DNA of 26,668 nucleotides, taken from assembly GCA_964391015.1 (NCBI GenBank), contig CAYMKU010000042.1, forward strand, positions 1 to 26,668, in the 5' to 3' direction. Position 1 is the stretch's first letter. Each line of letters begins with the position of its first letter. The translations under genes were made by a program, and so were the position numbers. The notes under the pieces are model-generated. The model was not told the DNA's origin. It did not search any database and worked only from the letters and a program-made list of their open reading frames with translations. This document shows, piece after piece, positions 1-8,305 of this stretch. The stretch comes from XYD12-FULL-36-8 sp964391015. GTDB taxonomy: Bacteria; Bacteroidota; Ignavibacteria; Ignavibacteriales; Ignavibacteriaceae.

Positions 1-243
1 GTTATTGGGCTTGGCTGGGCTGATAATGAAATTGCAATTGTTGAATTTAATAAAGCAATTAATCTTTATCCCAATTTTAGAATGTTCTATCTTGATTTTG
101 CAAAGTCTTACATTCGGGAAGATGAATATCAAAAAGCAAGAGATGTGTTGAAAAAGGTTATTGACAGTCCGAAAAAAGATGAAGATGATGATCAACGTGT
201 GACGGAAGCTAAAAAACTCCTCGAAGAAATAAAAAATGAGTAG
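1..243 (+). CDS. TPR-repeat protein, C-terminal fragment
   Basis: The reading frame is open from the first base and ends with TAG at 241-243, leaving the last 80 codons of a longer gene. The visible part contains a TPR-like helical hairpin (AIVEFNKAINLYPNF, then FYLDFAKSYIREDEYQKARD) followed by a charged tail ending in KKLLEEIKNE. The spacing of small and aromatic residues and the P after the second helix are typical of tetratricopeptide repeats. The DDDQR...EAKKLLEE ending recalls TatT-type TPR proteins, but too little is present to name the family. The sirtuin gene begins 23 nt downstream, so the two are probably co-transcribed. Function cannot be deduced from the fragment. Confidence 0.75.
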   Translation, partial: VIGLGWADNEIAIVEFNKAINLYPNFRMFYLDFAKSYIREDEYQKARDVLKKVIDSPKKDEDDDQRVTEAKKLLEEIKNE

Positions 244-252
244 AGCATTCTT

Positions 253-269
253 GGGGGAGGGTATTTTTG
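253..269 (+). promoter_or_regulatory. Shine-Dalgarno and TTG start of the sirtuin gene
   Basis: GGGGGAGG at 253-260 precedes a TTG codon at 267-269 by 6 nt. The conserved protein begins immediately after it (EIPSALVEKL), and no in-frame ATG is available before the GAGIS motif. The ribosome binding site therefore decides a non-ATG start. Confidence 0.75.
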
Positions 270-1004
270 GAAATACCATCAGCATTAGTTGAAAAACTAA
301 AATCTGCCAAAACCATAGTTTTCTTCTCCGGTGCTGGAATTTCTGCGGAGAGTGGGATACCGACTTTCCGCGGTAAAGATGGAATTTGGAATAAGTTCCG
401 TCCTGAAGAACTTGCCAACTTCGATGCTTTTGTACGAAATCCAAAGCTTGTTTGGGAATGGTATAAGTATAGAAAGTCAATTGTACATCAATCCATACCC
501 AATGCCGGACATCTTGCGATAGTTGAAATGGAAAAATATTTTGAGAATGTAATCGTGATAACTCAAAATGTTGATAATCTTCACCGGAGGGCGGGCAGCA
601 AAATCATTTATGAACTTCATGGGAACATTGAAAAAAATTTTTGTGTAAAATGTAAGAAACGGTATGATGCTGATTTGGAGTTCATGGATGGTGTTCCTAA
701 ATGCAGTTGCGGTGGTTTGATTCGCCCCGGTGTAGTTTGGTTTGGAGAATTACTTCCTGCTGATCAATTTCAATTATCTGAAAAAGCTGCAAGAAACGGT
801 GATATATTTTTTATTGTTGGAACCTCTGCTGTTGTTTATCCCGCTGCTTCGCTTGTTCAAATTGCAAAAAGTAATGGTGCGTATCTTGTTGAAGTGAATG
901 TTGAAGAAACAGAGGTATCATCCTTAGTTGATATATCTCTAATTGGCGAATCGGGTAAATTCCTGCCCCTAATAGTTGAACAAATGAGGTTGGTTCGAGC
1001 TTGA
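267..1004 (+). CDS. cobB: NAD-dependent protein deacylase, SIR2 family (sirtuin, CobB-like)
   Basis: This sirtuin removes acyl groups from protein lysines, consuming NAD+ and releasing nicotinamide and O-acyl-ADP-ribose in the cytoplasm. Visible motifs in order are: NAD-binding GAGIS (residues 22-26) with SGIPTFRG; TQNVDNLH (99-106); the catalytic His in ELHGN (H118); a zinc site formed by C126, C129, C146 and C148; RPGVVWFGE (153-161); and the VGTSAVVYPAA Rossmann segment. Y66 and R69 match the Tyr-x-x-Arg pair of class III (SIRT5/CobB) sirtuins, which binds acidic acyl groups, so desuccinylase activity is likely as well as deacetylation (inference). The 245-aa length is normal. The start is TTG at 267, with a strong GGGGGAGG Shine-Dalgarno at 253-260 and a 6-nt spacer; no ATG fits. 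It lies 23 nt after a TPR gene. Confidence 0.95.
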   Translation: MEIPSALVEKLKSAKTIVFFSGAGISAESGIPTFRGKDGIWNKFRPEELANFDAFVRNPKLVWEWYKYRKSIVHQSIPNAGHLAIVEMEKYFENVIVITQNVDNLHRRAGSKIIYELHGNIEKNFCVKCKKRYDADLEFMDGVPKCSCGGLIRPGVVWFGELLPADQFQLSEKAARNGDIFFIVGTSAVVYPAASLVQIAKSNGAYLVEVNVEETEVSSLVDISLIGESGKFLPLIVEQMRLVRA

Positions 1005-1071
1005 AACATGATCTCATGTAATCCTAAAGTGTAAATTCCAAATCCCGAAAAAGCAAATAGTTATTTTGTAA

Positions 1072-1533
1072 TTAGCACTCGCTCTTTGAGATTTTCACTC
1101 CGATTTTTTTACAAACTTTCTGAAATTCCTTATGTTCTTTATTTTTAATTCCTTCAAATTCTTTGATGATTGTTTTCAGGAATTTGGGGAATACCTTTTC
1201 ATATAAATCTTTTCCTTTATTCTTCAATTTGATAATATAAATTCTTTTGTCATTCTCACATCGCTTTTTCTCAATTAAATTTCTTTTCTCAAGATTATTG
1301 ACAACCATAGTTACATTGCCTTCGCTTCTGGAAATTTTCTTCCCTAGTTCCTTTTGGTTTATCGGGCCAAGATGATAAAGCGCATCAAGTGCATAGAACT
1401 GACATTCGGTTAATCCGTTCTTATTCAACTCAATGTAAAGTCGTGAGCTGATGGATTCAAACGAACGAATAAGTTTTATGAAAGAGTTAAGCACATTGAT
1501 TTCTTTTAACGATCCTTTGTAATGTGTTCCCAT
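1072..1533 (-). CDS. MarR-family transcriptional regulator
   Basis: This 153-aa winged-helix regulator belongs to the MarR family. The core runs from about residue 40 to 110: LTECQFYALDALYHLGP, the recognition-helix region RSEGNVTMVVNNLEKRNLI, and a wing with the family D-x-R pattern (NDKRIYIIKL). The helices at both ends (10-38 and 112-150) form the dimerisation domain. The LYHLGP..Q and S.GN.T.V..NLEKR patterns resemble the MhqR-like branch, some members of which sense quinones or phenols; this is a resemblance only. The gene is transcribed away from the Tat-type metallo-beta-lactamase protein at 1711, and a perfect 9-bp inverted repeat lies in the 177-bp gap between them, suggesting that it controls itself and that neighbour. 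Its 3' end converges on the sirtuin gene. The Lys-rich composition and C-terminal Cys are unremarkable. Confidence 0.9.
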   Translation of the reverse strand: MGTHYKGSLKEINVLNSFIKLIRSFESISSRLYIELNKNGLTECQFYALDALYHLGPINQKELGKKISRSEGNVTMVVNNLEKRNLIEKKRCENDKRIYIIKLKNKGKDLYEKVFPKFLKTIIKEFEGIKNKEHKEFQKVCKKIGVKISKSEC

Positions 1534-1585
1534 TTCTAAACGTTTTGATTTTTACAATGAGTTTGAATTTTATAATTAAATATAC

Positions 1586-1611
1586 ATAACAAATAATTGC
1601 TCATTTGTTAT
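1586..1611. promoter_or_regulatory. Inverted repeat, candidate MarR operator
   Basis: ATAACAAAT at 1586-1594 is matched by its exact reverse complement ATTTGTTAT at 1603-1611, with an 8-nt spacer. It lies in the divergent intergenic region, 53-78 bp upstream of the MarR start and about 100 bp upstream of the metallo-beta-lactamase start. Position and symmetry fit a dimeric winged-helix repressor; binding by this MarR protein is inferred. Confidence 0.55.
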
Positions 1612-1710
1612 CGTTATTGTCGGATTGAGCTTGTTGAAATCTGACATGAATTAAGCTTTTGGGTGGAGTAATTAATTGAATTATTTTTAAAATAGTCTTG
1701 TTTTAGAAAT

Positions 1711-2670
1711 ATGAAAAATATAAGCCGAAGAAAATTTGTAAAAAGATTGTTAATAGCTTCGATTAGCTCATTACTGATTCCTCCGATATTTCTTAGAAGC
1801 TCAAACCGAGAAGCAGTGCGTGTATTGCCAACAGAATATAAACCGTTGCCTGAACTTTGGCGGAATGATGAAATAACGTTAGCTTGGATCGGCCACTCAA
1901 CTGTGTTGATAAATTTCTTTGGGGTAAAGATATTAACCGATCCGGTTATGTATGAAAGAATTGGAGTTTATTTTCTTGGAATGATTTTTGGCCCTCAAAG
2001 ATATTCTGCTTCTGCACTTGAAGTTGAAGAAATTCCCAAGCCTGATTTAATCCTTCTTTCACATGCGCACATGGATCATATGGATTATCACACGCTAATG
2101 ACTATAACTGATAAATTCCCGAATGAAATTGATTGCATTACTGCTTACAACACTGCCGATGTTATTTCAGATTTGAAATGGAAGTCTTTGCAAGAAATGG
2201 ATTGGGGGAATGAATTGGAAATGTCGGGAATAAAATTCAAAGCTTATGAGGTTAAACATTTTGGATGGAGATATCCCTGGGAAAAGGATCGTTCCAAGGG
2301 TTACATGGAAGACGGCAGAAGCTATAATGCTTATATCATTGAAAAAAATAATAAAAGAATATTGTTCGGCGGCGACACAGCATTCTCTGAATTATTTCAT
2401 AAAGTTGACAGTGCCGAAATTGATATAGCGATTATGCCGATAGGTGCTTACGTGCCATGGCGAAAAAATCACTGCAATCCAGAAGAAGCATTAATTATGG
2501 CAAGTGAACATTTAAAGGCAAAATATTTTATGCCGATTCATTGCAACACCTTCAAACAAGGAACCGAGCCGATAGATGAACCTTTAAGCTGGCTCAACAA
2601 GTCTTATAAAAATTACAACATTGAACTTGGGTGGGATAAAATCGGGCAAACGTTTAATTATGGTTCATAA
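1711..2670 (+). CDS. MBL-fold metallo-hydrolase with Tat-type signal (UlaG/NAPE-PLD-like)
   Basis: This 319-aa metallo-beta-lactamase-fold hydrolase has an N-terminal twin-arginine motif (SRRKFVK, residues 5-11) followed by a hydrophobic stretch (about 12-29). It is probably exported or membrane-anchored through Tat after cofactor loading. Metal ligands are visible: HAHMDH (H118, H120, D122, H123), H183, D222 in FGGDTAF, and H277 in MPIHCNTF. The WIGHSTVLINF strand and the overall order match the lactamase_B_2 group that includes UlaG and NAPE-PLD-type phosphodiesterases. The substrate is not readable from the sequence; a phosphodiester or lactone hydrolase is possible. It is divergent from a MarR regulator and may be co-transcribed with the DinB-like gene 68 nt downstream. 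Confidence 0.88.
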   Translation: MKNISRRKFVKRLLIASISSLLIPPIFLRSSNREAVRVLPTEYKPLPELWRNDEITLAWIGHSTVLINFFGVKILTDPVMYERIGVYFLGMIFGPQRYSASALEVEEIPKPDLILLSHAHMDHMDYHTLMTITDKFPNEIDCITAYNTADVISDLKWKSLQEMDWGNELEMSGIKFKAYEVKHFGWRYPWEKDRSKGYMEDGRSYNAYIIEKNNKRILFGGDTAFSELFHKVDSAEIDIAIMPIGAYVPWRKNHCNPEEALIMASEHLKAKYFMPIHCNTFKQGTEPIDEPLSWLNKSYKNYNIELGWDKIGQTFNYGS

Positions 2671-2738
2671 ATTAATCCAAATTGCTTAGTAAGCATGTTG
2701 AATTTATTTCGACATCTTAAAGAATAAAAGTTATTTAT

Positions 2739-3311
2739 ATGACATCAAAAGAACTGATTGAACAATCGCTCAACGAGGCAAATCAAACTAAATTAAATGT
2801 AGAGAAAAAGTTTCTTGGCTTATCTTCAGAAGCACTAAATCGAAAGCGTGATTCAAAAGTTTGGAGTATAGCTGATTGCTTTCAACATTTACTTTTTACA
2901 AATGCTTTATATCTCAAATCTTTTATTGAAATAGTAAACGCCGATCAAATTAGTACTGAGAATTCAACCACAATCAATCCTTCAACCAATCATTCATTCA
3001 AACACTCTTTCTGGGGAAAATTTATTTTGTACTTTGTTAACCCAAAAACAAAAATGAAATCTAAAACCACGAAGCCGTTCAATCCTTCATTTAGTAAAGT
3101 TGAATCCGATGTTGTTCGGAAATACCTTTCACAGTACGATCAGCTAATGATGGAAATATCAAAAATGCAAAACCTTGATCTACAAAAATTTAAAATTCCT
3201 TCGCCTATAAATGATAAAATAAAATACAATCTCGGTGATGCAATAAGAATTATTGTGCTTCATGATCAGCGTCATATTCAGCAAGCGGAGAGAGGTTTAA
3301 TGTTACAATAA
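2739..3311 (+). CDS. DinB-fold (DinB_2) family protein
   Basis: The 190-aa product fits the DinB/YfiT-like four-helix-bundle family, whose members coordinate a divalent metal through three His residues and in some cases act as thiol-dependent transferases. Candidate ligands sit in the expected places: H50 in WSIADCFQHL near the N-terminus, and H175 and H179 in the C-terminal LHDQRHIQQAERG motif. The middle (about residues 70-120) is a polar insert followed by conserved-looking NPSFSKVE. No signal peptide is seen. It follows the exported metallo-beta-lactamase protein by 68 nt on the same strand, so the two may form an operon under the adjacent MarR regulator (inference). No specific substrate can be assigned. 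Confidence 0.82.
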   Translation: MTSKELIEQSLNEANQTKLNVEKKFLGLSSEALNRKRDSKVWSIADCFQHLLFTNALYLKSFIEIVNADQISTENSTTINPSTNHSFKHSFWGKFILYFVNPKTKMKSKTTKPFNPSFSKVESDVVRKYLSQYDQLMMEISKMQNLDLQKFKIPSPINDKIKYNLGDAIRIIVLHDQRHIQQAERGLMLQ

Positions 3312-3640
3312 AATGGAACACTGGCAACACATAATCGGTCGGACATAAAATTCTTTTTATTTAATTAAGAGAAATAATCGACTAACAAAAATCATTAATA
3401 TTTGTGCGGTTAATAAACGAACTCGCGATCATCTTTATATTTATTCTTTGCCTTGTTAAAAACAATTCTTACAAGTGAGAAATTCACAACTCAACCCCAA
3501 TAAAAATTATATTTTTGGGAAAATTTCAAATGAAATTATAACGTTTTCAGCCCATCATACTTGGTATAATATTTGGCTTTTTTAGGTGACAATTTCTAAA
3601 TGGGCAAATAAAATTTTTTAAATGAATAAACGGAAGTAAA
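3312..3640. other. 329-bp intergenic region upstream of nifJ
   Basis: No coding frame of note and no tRNA-like structure is visible. The region is AT-rich. A TATAAT hexamer at 3565-3570 runs into ATTTGGC, about 70 bp before the nifJ start, and is the best promoter candidate. The rest holds only short A/T runs. A GGAAG ribosome binding sequence lies just before the nifJ ATG. Confidence 0.5.
3541..3577 (+). promoter_or_regulatory. Candidate nifJ promoter
   Basis: TATAAT at 3565-3570 continues as ATTTGGCTT. A poor -35-like TTTTCA lies 15 nt upstream (3544-3549). The 15-nt string TATAATATTTGGCTT matches 12 of 15 positions with a string upstream of the sensor kinase gene (15832-15846), suggesting a shared promoter element in this organism. 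There is no transcript evidence. Confidence 0.35.
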
Positions 3641-6600
3641 ATGAAAAGAGAGAAAGTAACAATAGATGGAAATGAAGCGGCGGCGTACGTTGCCTATCAC
3701 ACAAACGAAGTGATTGCAATATATCCGATTACTCCTTCTTCAAACATGGGAGAATGGTGCGATGCATGGGCTGCCGTAGGAAAGAAAAATATTTGGGGTA
3801 TTGTTCCGTCTGTAAGTGAATTACAAAGTGAGGGTGGTGCATCAGGAAGTATTCACGGCGCATTACAAACAGGTGCATTAGCAACAACCTTTACAGCTTC
3901 ACAGGGCTTGCTTCTGATGATTCCCAACATGTTTAAGATTGCTGGTGAGCTCACTTCAACTGTATTTCATGTTTCTGCAAGATCAATTGCCGCGCAAGCT
4001 TTGTCTATTTTCGGAGATCACAGTGACATAATGGCAACACGTTCAACGGGTTTCGGTTTAATTTCGTCAAACTCTGTTCAAGAAGTAATGGACTTTGCAC
4101 TTATTGCTCAAGCATCGGCTTTGGAAGTTCGTCTTCCGTTCATTCATTTTTTTGATGGTTTTAGAACTTCACATGAAGTAATGAAAATTGAAGAGCTAAC
4201 ACTTGATGATATGCGGGCAATGATTGATGAGGATTTAGTTATCGCTCATCGTAAACGGGCTTTATCACCCGATAATCCGTTTATAAGAGGAACTGCTCAA
4301 AATCCTGATGTTTATTTTCAAGGAAGGGAAACCGTTAATCCGTTTTATATAAAATGTCCGGATATAGTTCAAAAACAAATGGATAAATTTGCAAAGATAG
4401 TTGGACGTCAATATCATTTATTTGATTATGTCGGCGCACCTGATGCTGATAAAGTAATTGTAATTATGGGTTCTGGAGCAGAAGCTGTTCAAGAAACAGT
4501 TGATTATCTGAATGCTAAGGGTGAAAAAGTCGGAGTTTTGAAAGTAAGATTGTATCGCCCCTTCTCAATTGAGTATTTTATTAAAGCTCTTCCCAAGTCT
4601 GTAAAAACAATAGCGGTTTTAGATAGAACAAAAGAGCCTGGTGCTTCTGGTGAACCATTATACCAGGATGTTGTAAATGCAATTTCTGAAAAATATATGA
4701 ATGGTGAATTAGGATTTTCATATCCTAAAATTTTTGGCGGAAGATATGGATTATCATCTAAAGAATTTACTCCTGCTATGGTTAAAGCTGTGTTTGATGA
4801 GGCGAAGAAAAGTAAACCGAAAAATCATTTTACTGTTGGAATAATTGAAGATGTTACAAACTCCAGTTTAGAATTTGATCCGTCGTACTCAGTAGAACCT
4901 GTGGAGACATTCAAAGGAAAATTTTATGGACTTGGTGCAGACGGTACTGTTGGAGCAAATAAAAACTCAATTAAAATTATCGGTGAGGGGACAGATTATT
5001 TTGCTCAAGGTTATTTTGTTTACGATTCGAAAAAATCCGGTTCAACAACCACATCACATTTAAGATTTGGACCTAAAGAAATTCGATCAACATATCTTAT
5101 TGACAAAGCGAACTTCATCGCCTGCCATCAACAGGTATTTCTTGAAAAAATGGATATGCTTCGCGATGCGACAGATGGTGCTACGTTTCTTCTAAATACA
5201 AAAGTTGCTAAAGAAGAAGTATGGGATTCGCTTCCAGAAAAAGTTCAACAGGATTTAATCAAAAAGAAAATGAAACTTTACATCATTGATGCTTATAAAG
5301 TCGCAGACGCTACCAGTATGGGTGTAAGAATAAATACTATTATGCAGACATGCTTCTTTGCAATATCCAACATCTTTCCGAAAGATGAAGCTATCTCTTT
5401 GATTAAAGATTCAATAAAGAAAACTTACGGAGCAAAAGGTGATAAGATTGTACAAATGAACTTCAATGCTGTTGATAAAACTTTGGAAGGATTATTTGAA
5501 GTTCCAGTACCGTCTCAAGTTACAAGCAAAATTCAATTGCAGCCTGCGGTTGCCGGTGATGCTCCAGAATTTGTTAAAGATGTAACGGCAAGAATAATAG
5601 CTGGTGAAGGTGATCTTATACCTGTAAGTAAAATGCCGGTTGATGGGACTTATCCTTCCGGGACAACTCAATGGGAAAAAAGAAACATTGCTCTCGAAGT
5701 TCCTGTTTGGGACGAAGAGGTTTGTATTCAATGCAATAAGTGTGTGATGGTTTGTCCTCATGCAACAATACGAGCCAAAGTGTATGAAGAAAAATATTTA
5801 ACGAGTGCCCCTGCTGCATTTAAGTTTACAAAATTTAGGTCGAAAGAATATGGCGAGGGTATGATTTATTCGCTTCAGGTAGCAGTTGAGGATTGTACAG
5901 GCTGTGGTCTTTGTGTTGATGTTTGCCCCGCAAAAAATAAGAAAGAGACGAAGCTAAAAGCAATTAACATGAAAGAACAATTGCCACTTCGAGAGAGAGA
6001 AAGAGCCAATTGGGATTTCTTCTTAACAATTCCTGATTTGGATAGAACGAAAATAAATGTAACCAAGATAAAAGACTCTCAATTCTTGCAGCCGCTGTTC
6101 GAGTTTTCAGGTGCATGTTCAGGCTGTGGTGAAACTCCCTATGTTAAATTGGTAAGCCAGTTATTTGGAGATAGAGCTATTGTTGCAAATGCCACGGGTT
6201 GCTCATCAATTTACGGTGGGAATTTACCTACTACTCCATGGACTATTAATCATGAAGGCAGGGGACCAGCTTGGTCAAATTCATTATTTGAAGATAACGC
6301 CGAATTTGGTTTTGGTTTTAGATTAGCTATTGATAAGCATAATGCTCAAGCAAAAGAATTATTAGGAACTTTAGCAAGCGAGGTAGGTGTTCAGCTTGTA
6401 AACGAATTGATTAATTCATCTCAGAAAGACGAAGCTGATATTTATGAGCAGCGTCAAAGAGTAGAAGTATTAAAAAAGAAATTAAATGATACACTAAAAT
6501 CCAATCTAGAAAAAGAAAAGCAAAATACTGTTAAACATTTGCTAAGTCTTGCTGATTATCTTGTAAAAAAATCTGTTTGGATAATGGGCGGCGATGGCTG

Positions 6601-7234
6601 GGCTTATGATATTGGCTATGGAGGATTGGATCATGTTCTTGCTTCAGGTAAGAATGTTAATGTTCTTGTTCTTGACACAGAAGTATATTCAAATACTGGC
6701 GGACAAGCGTCGAAAGCTACACCGAGAGCAGCCGTTGCAAAATTTGCCGCTGCAGGAAAACCCATGGCTAAAAAGGATCTCGGATTAATGGCAATGTCTT
6801 ACGGGAATGTTTACGTTGCTAGGGTTGCAATGGGTGCAAACGATTTGCACACTCTTCGCGCATTTCTTGAAGCTGAAGCATATGAAGGGCCATCACTTAT
6901 TATTGCGTATAGTCATTGTATTGCTCATGGAATAAATATGGAAACCGGGATGCAGAATCAGAAAGCGGCTGTTGATTCAGGTTATTGGCCTTTGTTCAGG
7001 TTTAATCCTGATTTGGTTGCCGAGGAAAAAAATCCATTTAAGCTTGATTCCAAAGGGTTGAAAATTCCTTTGAAGGATTATGTTTATATGGAAACCAGGT
7101 ATAAGATGCTAACAAAAACGCATCCTGATGTGGCGGCTGATCTATTAACAAAGGCACAAAAAGATGTTGTTGACCGATGGAAAATGTATGAGCAAATGGC
7201 AGGAACTGATAGTAAAAATGAGCCAAAAGAATAA
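3641..7234 (+). CDS. nifJ: Pyruvate:ferredoxin (flavodoxin) oxidoreductase, single-chain
   Basis: The enzyme converts pyruvate and CoA to acetyl-CoA and CO2 while reducing ferredoxin, using thiamine diphosphate and three 4Fe-4S clusters. At 1197 aa it is full length for the homodimeric single-chain form. Domain order is: pyrimidine-binding domain from residue 1 (IYPITPSSNMGE motif), transketolase C-like domain (about 265-400), gamma domain (about 415-630, with GADGTVGANKNSIKIIG), a two-cluster ferredoxin domain (C695, C698, C701, C705 and C752, C755, C758, C762), and the TPP domain with proximal-cluster cysteines C826, C829, C854 and C1093. The TPP/Mg motif GDG begins at 984, with NTGGQ downstream. 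All expected cofactor residues are present. The start has GGAAG just upstream. A DHOD-like gene follows 41 nt downstream, a pairing I recall from other anaerobes. Confidence 0.98.
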   Translation: MKREKVTIDGNEAAAYVAYHTNEVIAIYPITPSSNMGEWCDAWAAVGKKNIWGIVPSVSELQSEGGASGSIHGALQTGALATTFTASQGLLLMIPNMFKIAGELTSTVFHVSARSIAAQALSIFGDHSDIMATRSTGFGLISSNSVQEVMDFALIAQASALEVRLPFIHFFDGFRTSHEVMKIEELTLDDMRAMIDEDLVIAHRKRALSPDNPFIRGTAQNPDVYFQGRETVNPFYIKCPDIVQKQMDKFAKIVGRQYHLFDYVGAPDADKVIVIMGSGAEAVQETVDYLNAKGEKVGVLKVRLYRPFSIEYFIKALPKSVKTIAVLDRTKEPGASGEPLYQDVVNAISEKYMNGELGFSYPKIFGGRYGLSSKEFTPAMVKAVFDEAKKSKPKNHFTVGIIEDVTNSSLEFDPSYSVEPVETFKGKFYGLGADGTVGANKNSIKIIGEGTDYFAQGYFVYDSKKSGSTTTSHLRFGPKEIRSTYLIDKANFIACHQQVFLEKMDMLRDATDGATFLLNTKVAKEEVWDSLPEKVQQDLIKKKMKLYIIDAYKVADATSMGVRINTIMQTCFFAISNIFPKDEAISLIKDSIKKTYGAKGDKIVQMNFNAVDKTLEGLFEVPVPSQVTSKIQLQPAVAGDAPEFVKDVTARIIAGEGDLIPVSKMPVDGTYPSGTTQWEKRNIALEVPVWDEEVCIQCNKCVMVCPHATIRAKVYEEKYLTSAPAAFKFTKFRSKEYGEGMIYSLQVAVEDCTGCGLCVDVCPAKNKKETKLKAINMKEQLPLRERERANWDFFLTIPDLDRTKINVTKIKDSQFLQPLFEFSGACSGCGETPYVKLVSQLFGDRAIVANATGCSSIYGGNLPTTPWTINHEGRGPAWSNSLFEDNAEFGFGFRLAIDKHNAQAKELLGTLASEVGVQLVNELINSSQKDEADIYEQRQRVEVLKKKLNDTLKSNLEKEKQNTVKHLLSLADYLVKKSVWIMGGDGWAYDIGYGGLDHVLASGKNVNVLVLDTEVYSNTGGQASKATPRAAVAKFAAAGKPMAKKDLGLMAMSYGNVYVARVAMGANDLHTLRAFLEAEAYEGPSLIIAYSHCIAHGINMETGMQNQKAAVDSGYWPLFRFNPDLVAEEKNPFKLDSKGLKIPLKDYVYMETRYKMLTKTHPDVAADLLTKAQKDVVDRWKMYEQMAGTDSKNEPKE

Positions 7235-7275
7235 TTAGAATTTTATCAGAAATTAATACATAGAAGGGTTTAGAA

Positions 7276-8265
7276 ATGAATCTTACAACAAACTATCTTG
7301 GTTTAGAGCTGAAAAATCCTATAATTCCTTCAGCGGGACCATTGTCGCATGAGATCAGCAATATTAAAGCAATGGAAGATGCCGGGGCTTCGGCAGTGGT
7401 TTTATACTCAATTTTTGAGGAGGAAATTGAGCATGAATCTCTCGAACTTCATCACCACACAACGGCTCACGAAGAAAGTTATGCTGAAGCAACAGCTTAT
7501 TTTCCCGAACCTTTTGAGTACAAAATGGGACCCGATAAATATCTTGAACATATTCGCAAAGCCAAGGAAGCAGTTGATATTCCTATCATTGCAAGCTTGA
7601 ATGGAAAATCCGTTGGTGGTTGGATAGATTATGCGAAAAAGATTGAACAAGCTGGTGCTGATGCTTTGGAACTTAACATTTATTTTTTAGCAAGTGATCC
7701 CAAAATTCCGGGAACTGAAATTGAAAGAGAATATCTTAACATAGTAAAAGGTGTTAAGATGAATGTTAATATTCCTATTGCAGTAAAAATGCATCCCTTC
7801 TTTAGTTCTGTTTCGTGGATGGCAGAACAACTTTCTAATGTTGGTGCTGATGGTTTAGTTTTGTTTAACAGATTTTATCAGCCCGATATTAACCTTGAAA
7901 CATTGGAAATCGAACCAAGCATACTTTTAAGCACACCGGTTGATTTACGTCTTCCCTTAAAATGGATCGGTATGCTTTATGGAAAAGTAAACGCTGACCT
8001 TGCTGCCTCAAGCGGCATTTACAATGAGCATGATGCGATTAAGCTGATAATGGCTGGTGCAAAGGTCACACAAATTTTAGCATGTCTTTTAAAATTCGGA
8101 ATTGGTCACATCAAGGAAATCCTTAACCAAATGGTTTATTGGATGGAAGTGAACGAGTATGAATCTATTGAACAGATGAGAGGCAGCATGAGCTATAAGA
8201 ATGTAGCTAATCCATCACAGTTCGAACGTGCAAATTATATGAAAGTTCTCCATTCATATAAATAA
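7276..8265 (+). CDS. Dihydroorotate dehydrogenase-like FMN protein (nifJ-associated)
   Basis: This 329-aa TIM-barrel protein resembles class 1 dihydroorotate dehydrogenases: it opens with NLTTNYLGLELKNPIIPSAG and has a phosphate-binding end SSGIYNEHDAIKLIMAGA (about 245-262) suited to FMN. The catalytic elements of true DHODs are altered. The loop that should read N-x-S-C-P-N is NIYFLASDP (134-142), with no Cys, and the SKT-type lysine segment is YSIFEEE (44-50). Known DHOD chemistry is therefore doubtful. The gene sits 41 nt after nifJ behind an AGAAGGG ribosome binding site, so an electron-transfer or amino-acid/pyrimidine-type redox role tied to PFOR is plausible (inference). It should not be named pyrD on this evidence. 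Confidence 0.85.
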   Translation: MNLTTNYLGLELKNPIIPSAGPLSHEISNIKAMEDAGASAVVLYSIFEEEIEHESLELHHHTTAHEESYAEATAYFPEPFEYKMGPDKYLEHIRKAKEAVDIPIIASLNGKSVGGWIDYAKKIEQAGADALELNIYFLASDPKIPGTEIEREYLNIVKGVKMNVNIPIAVKMHPFFSSVSWMAEQLSNVGADGLVLFNRFYQPDINLETLEIEPSILLSTPVDLRLPLKWIGMLYGKVNADLAASSGIYNEHDAIKLIMAGAKVTQILACLLKFGIGHIKEILNQMVYWMEVNEYESIEQMRGSMSYKNVANPSQFERANYMKVLHSYK

Positions 8266-8305
8266 TATTGCCGATTGTTCTCATTTTAATTAAGTTTCTA
8301 ATTAG

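Noticed and set aside
1006..1019. ACATG-ATCT-CATGT hairpin as terminator after the sirtuin gene
   Set aside because: Short stem with no T-run; convergent gene ends make some terminator likely, but this one is not convincing.
2683..2695. TGCTT-AGT-AAGCA hairpin as terminator after the MBL gene
   Set aside because: The stem is only 5 bp and no U-tract follows; it more likely lies within an operon leading to the DinB-like gene.
5492..5761. Antisense open frames within nifJ and other long genes
   Set aside because: They lie entirely inside well-conserved genes on the opposite strand or in other frames, with no recognisable protein features.
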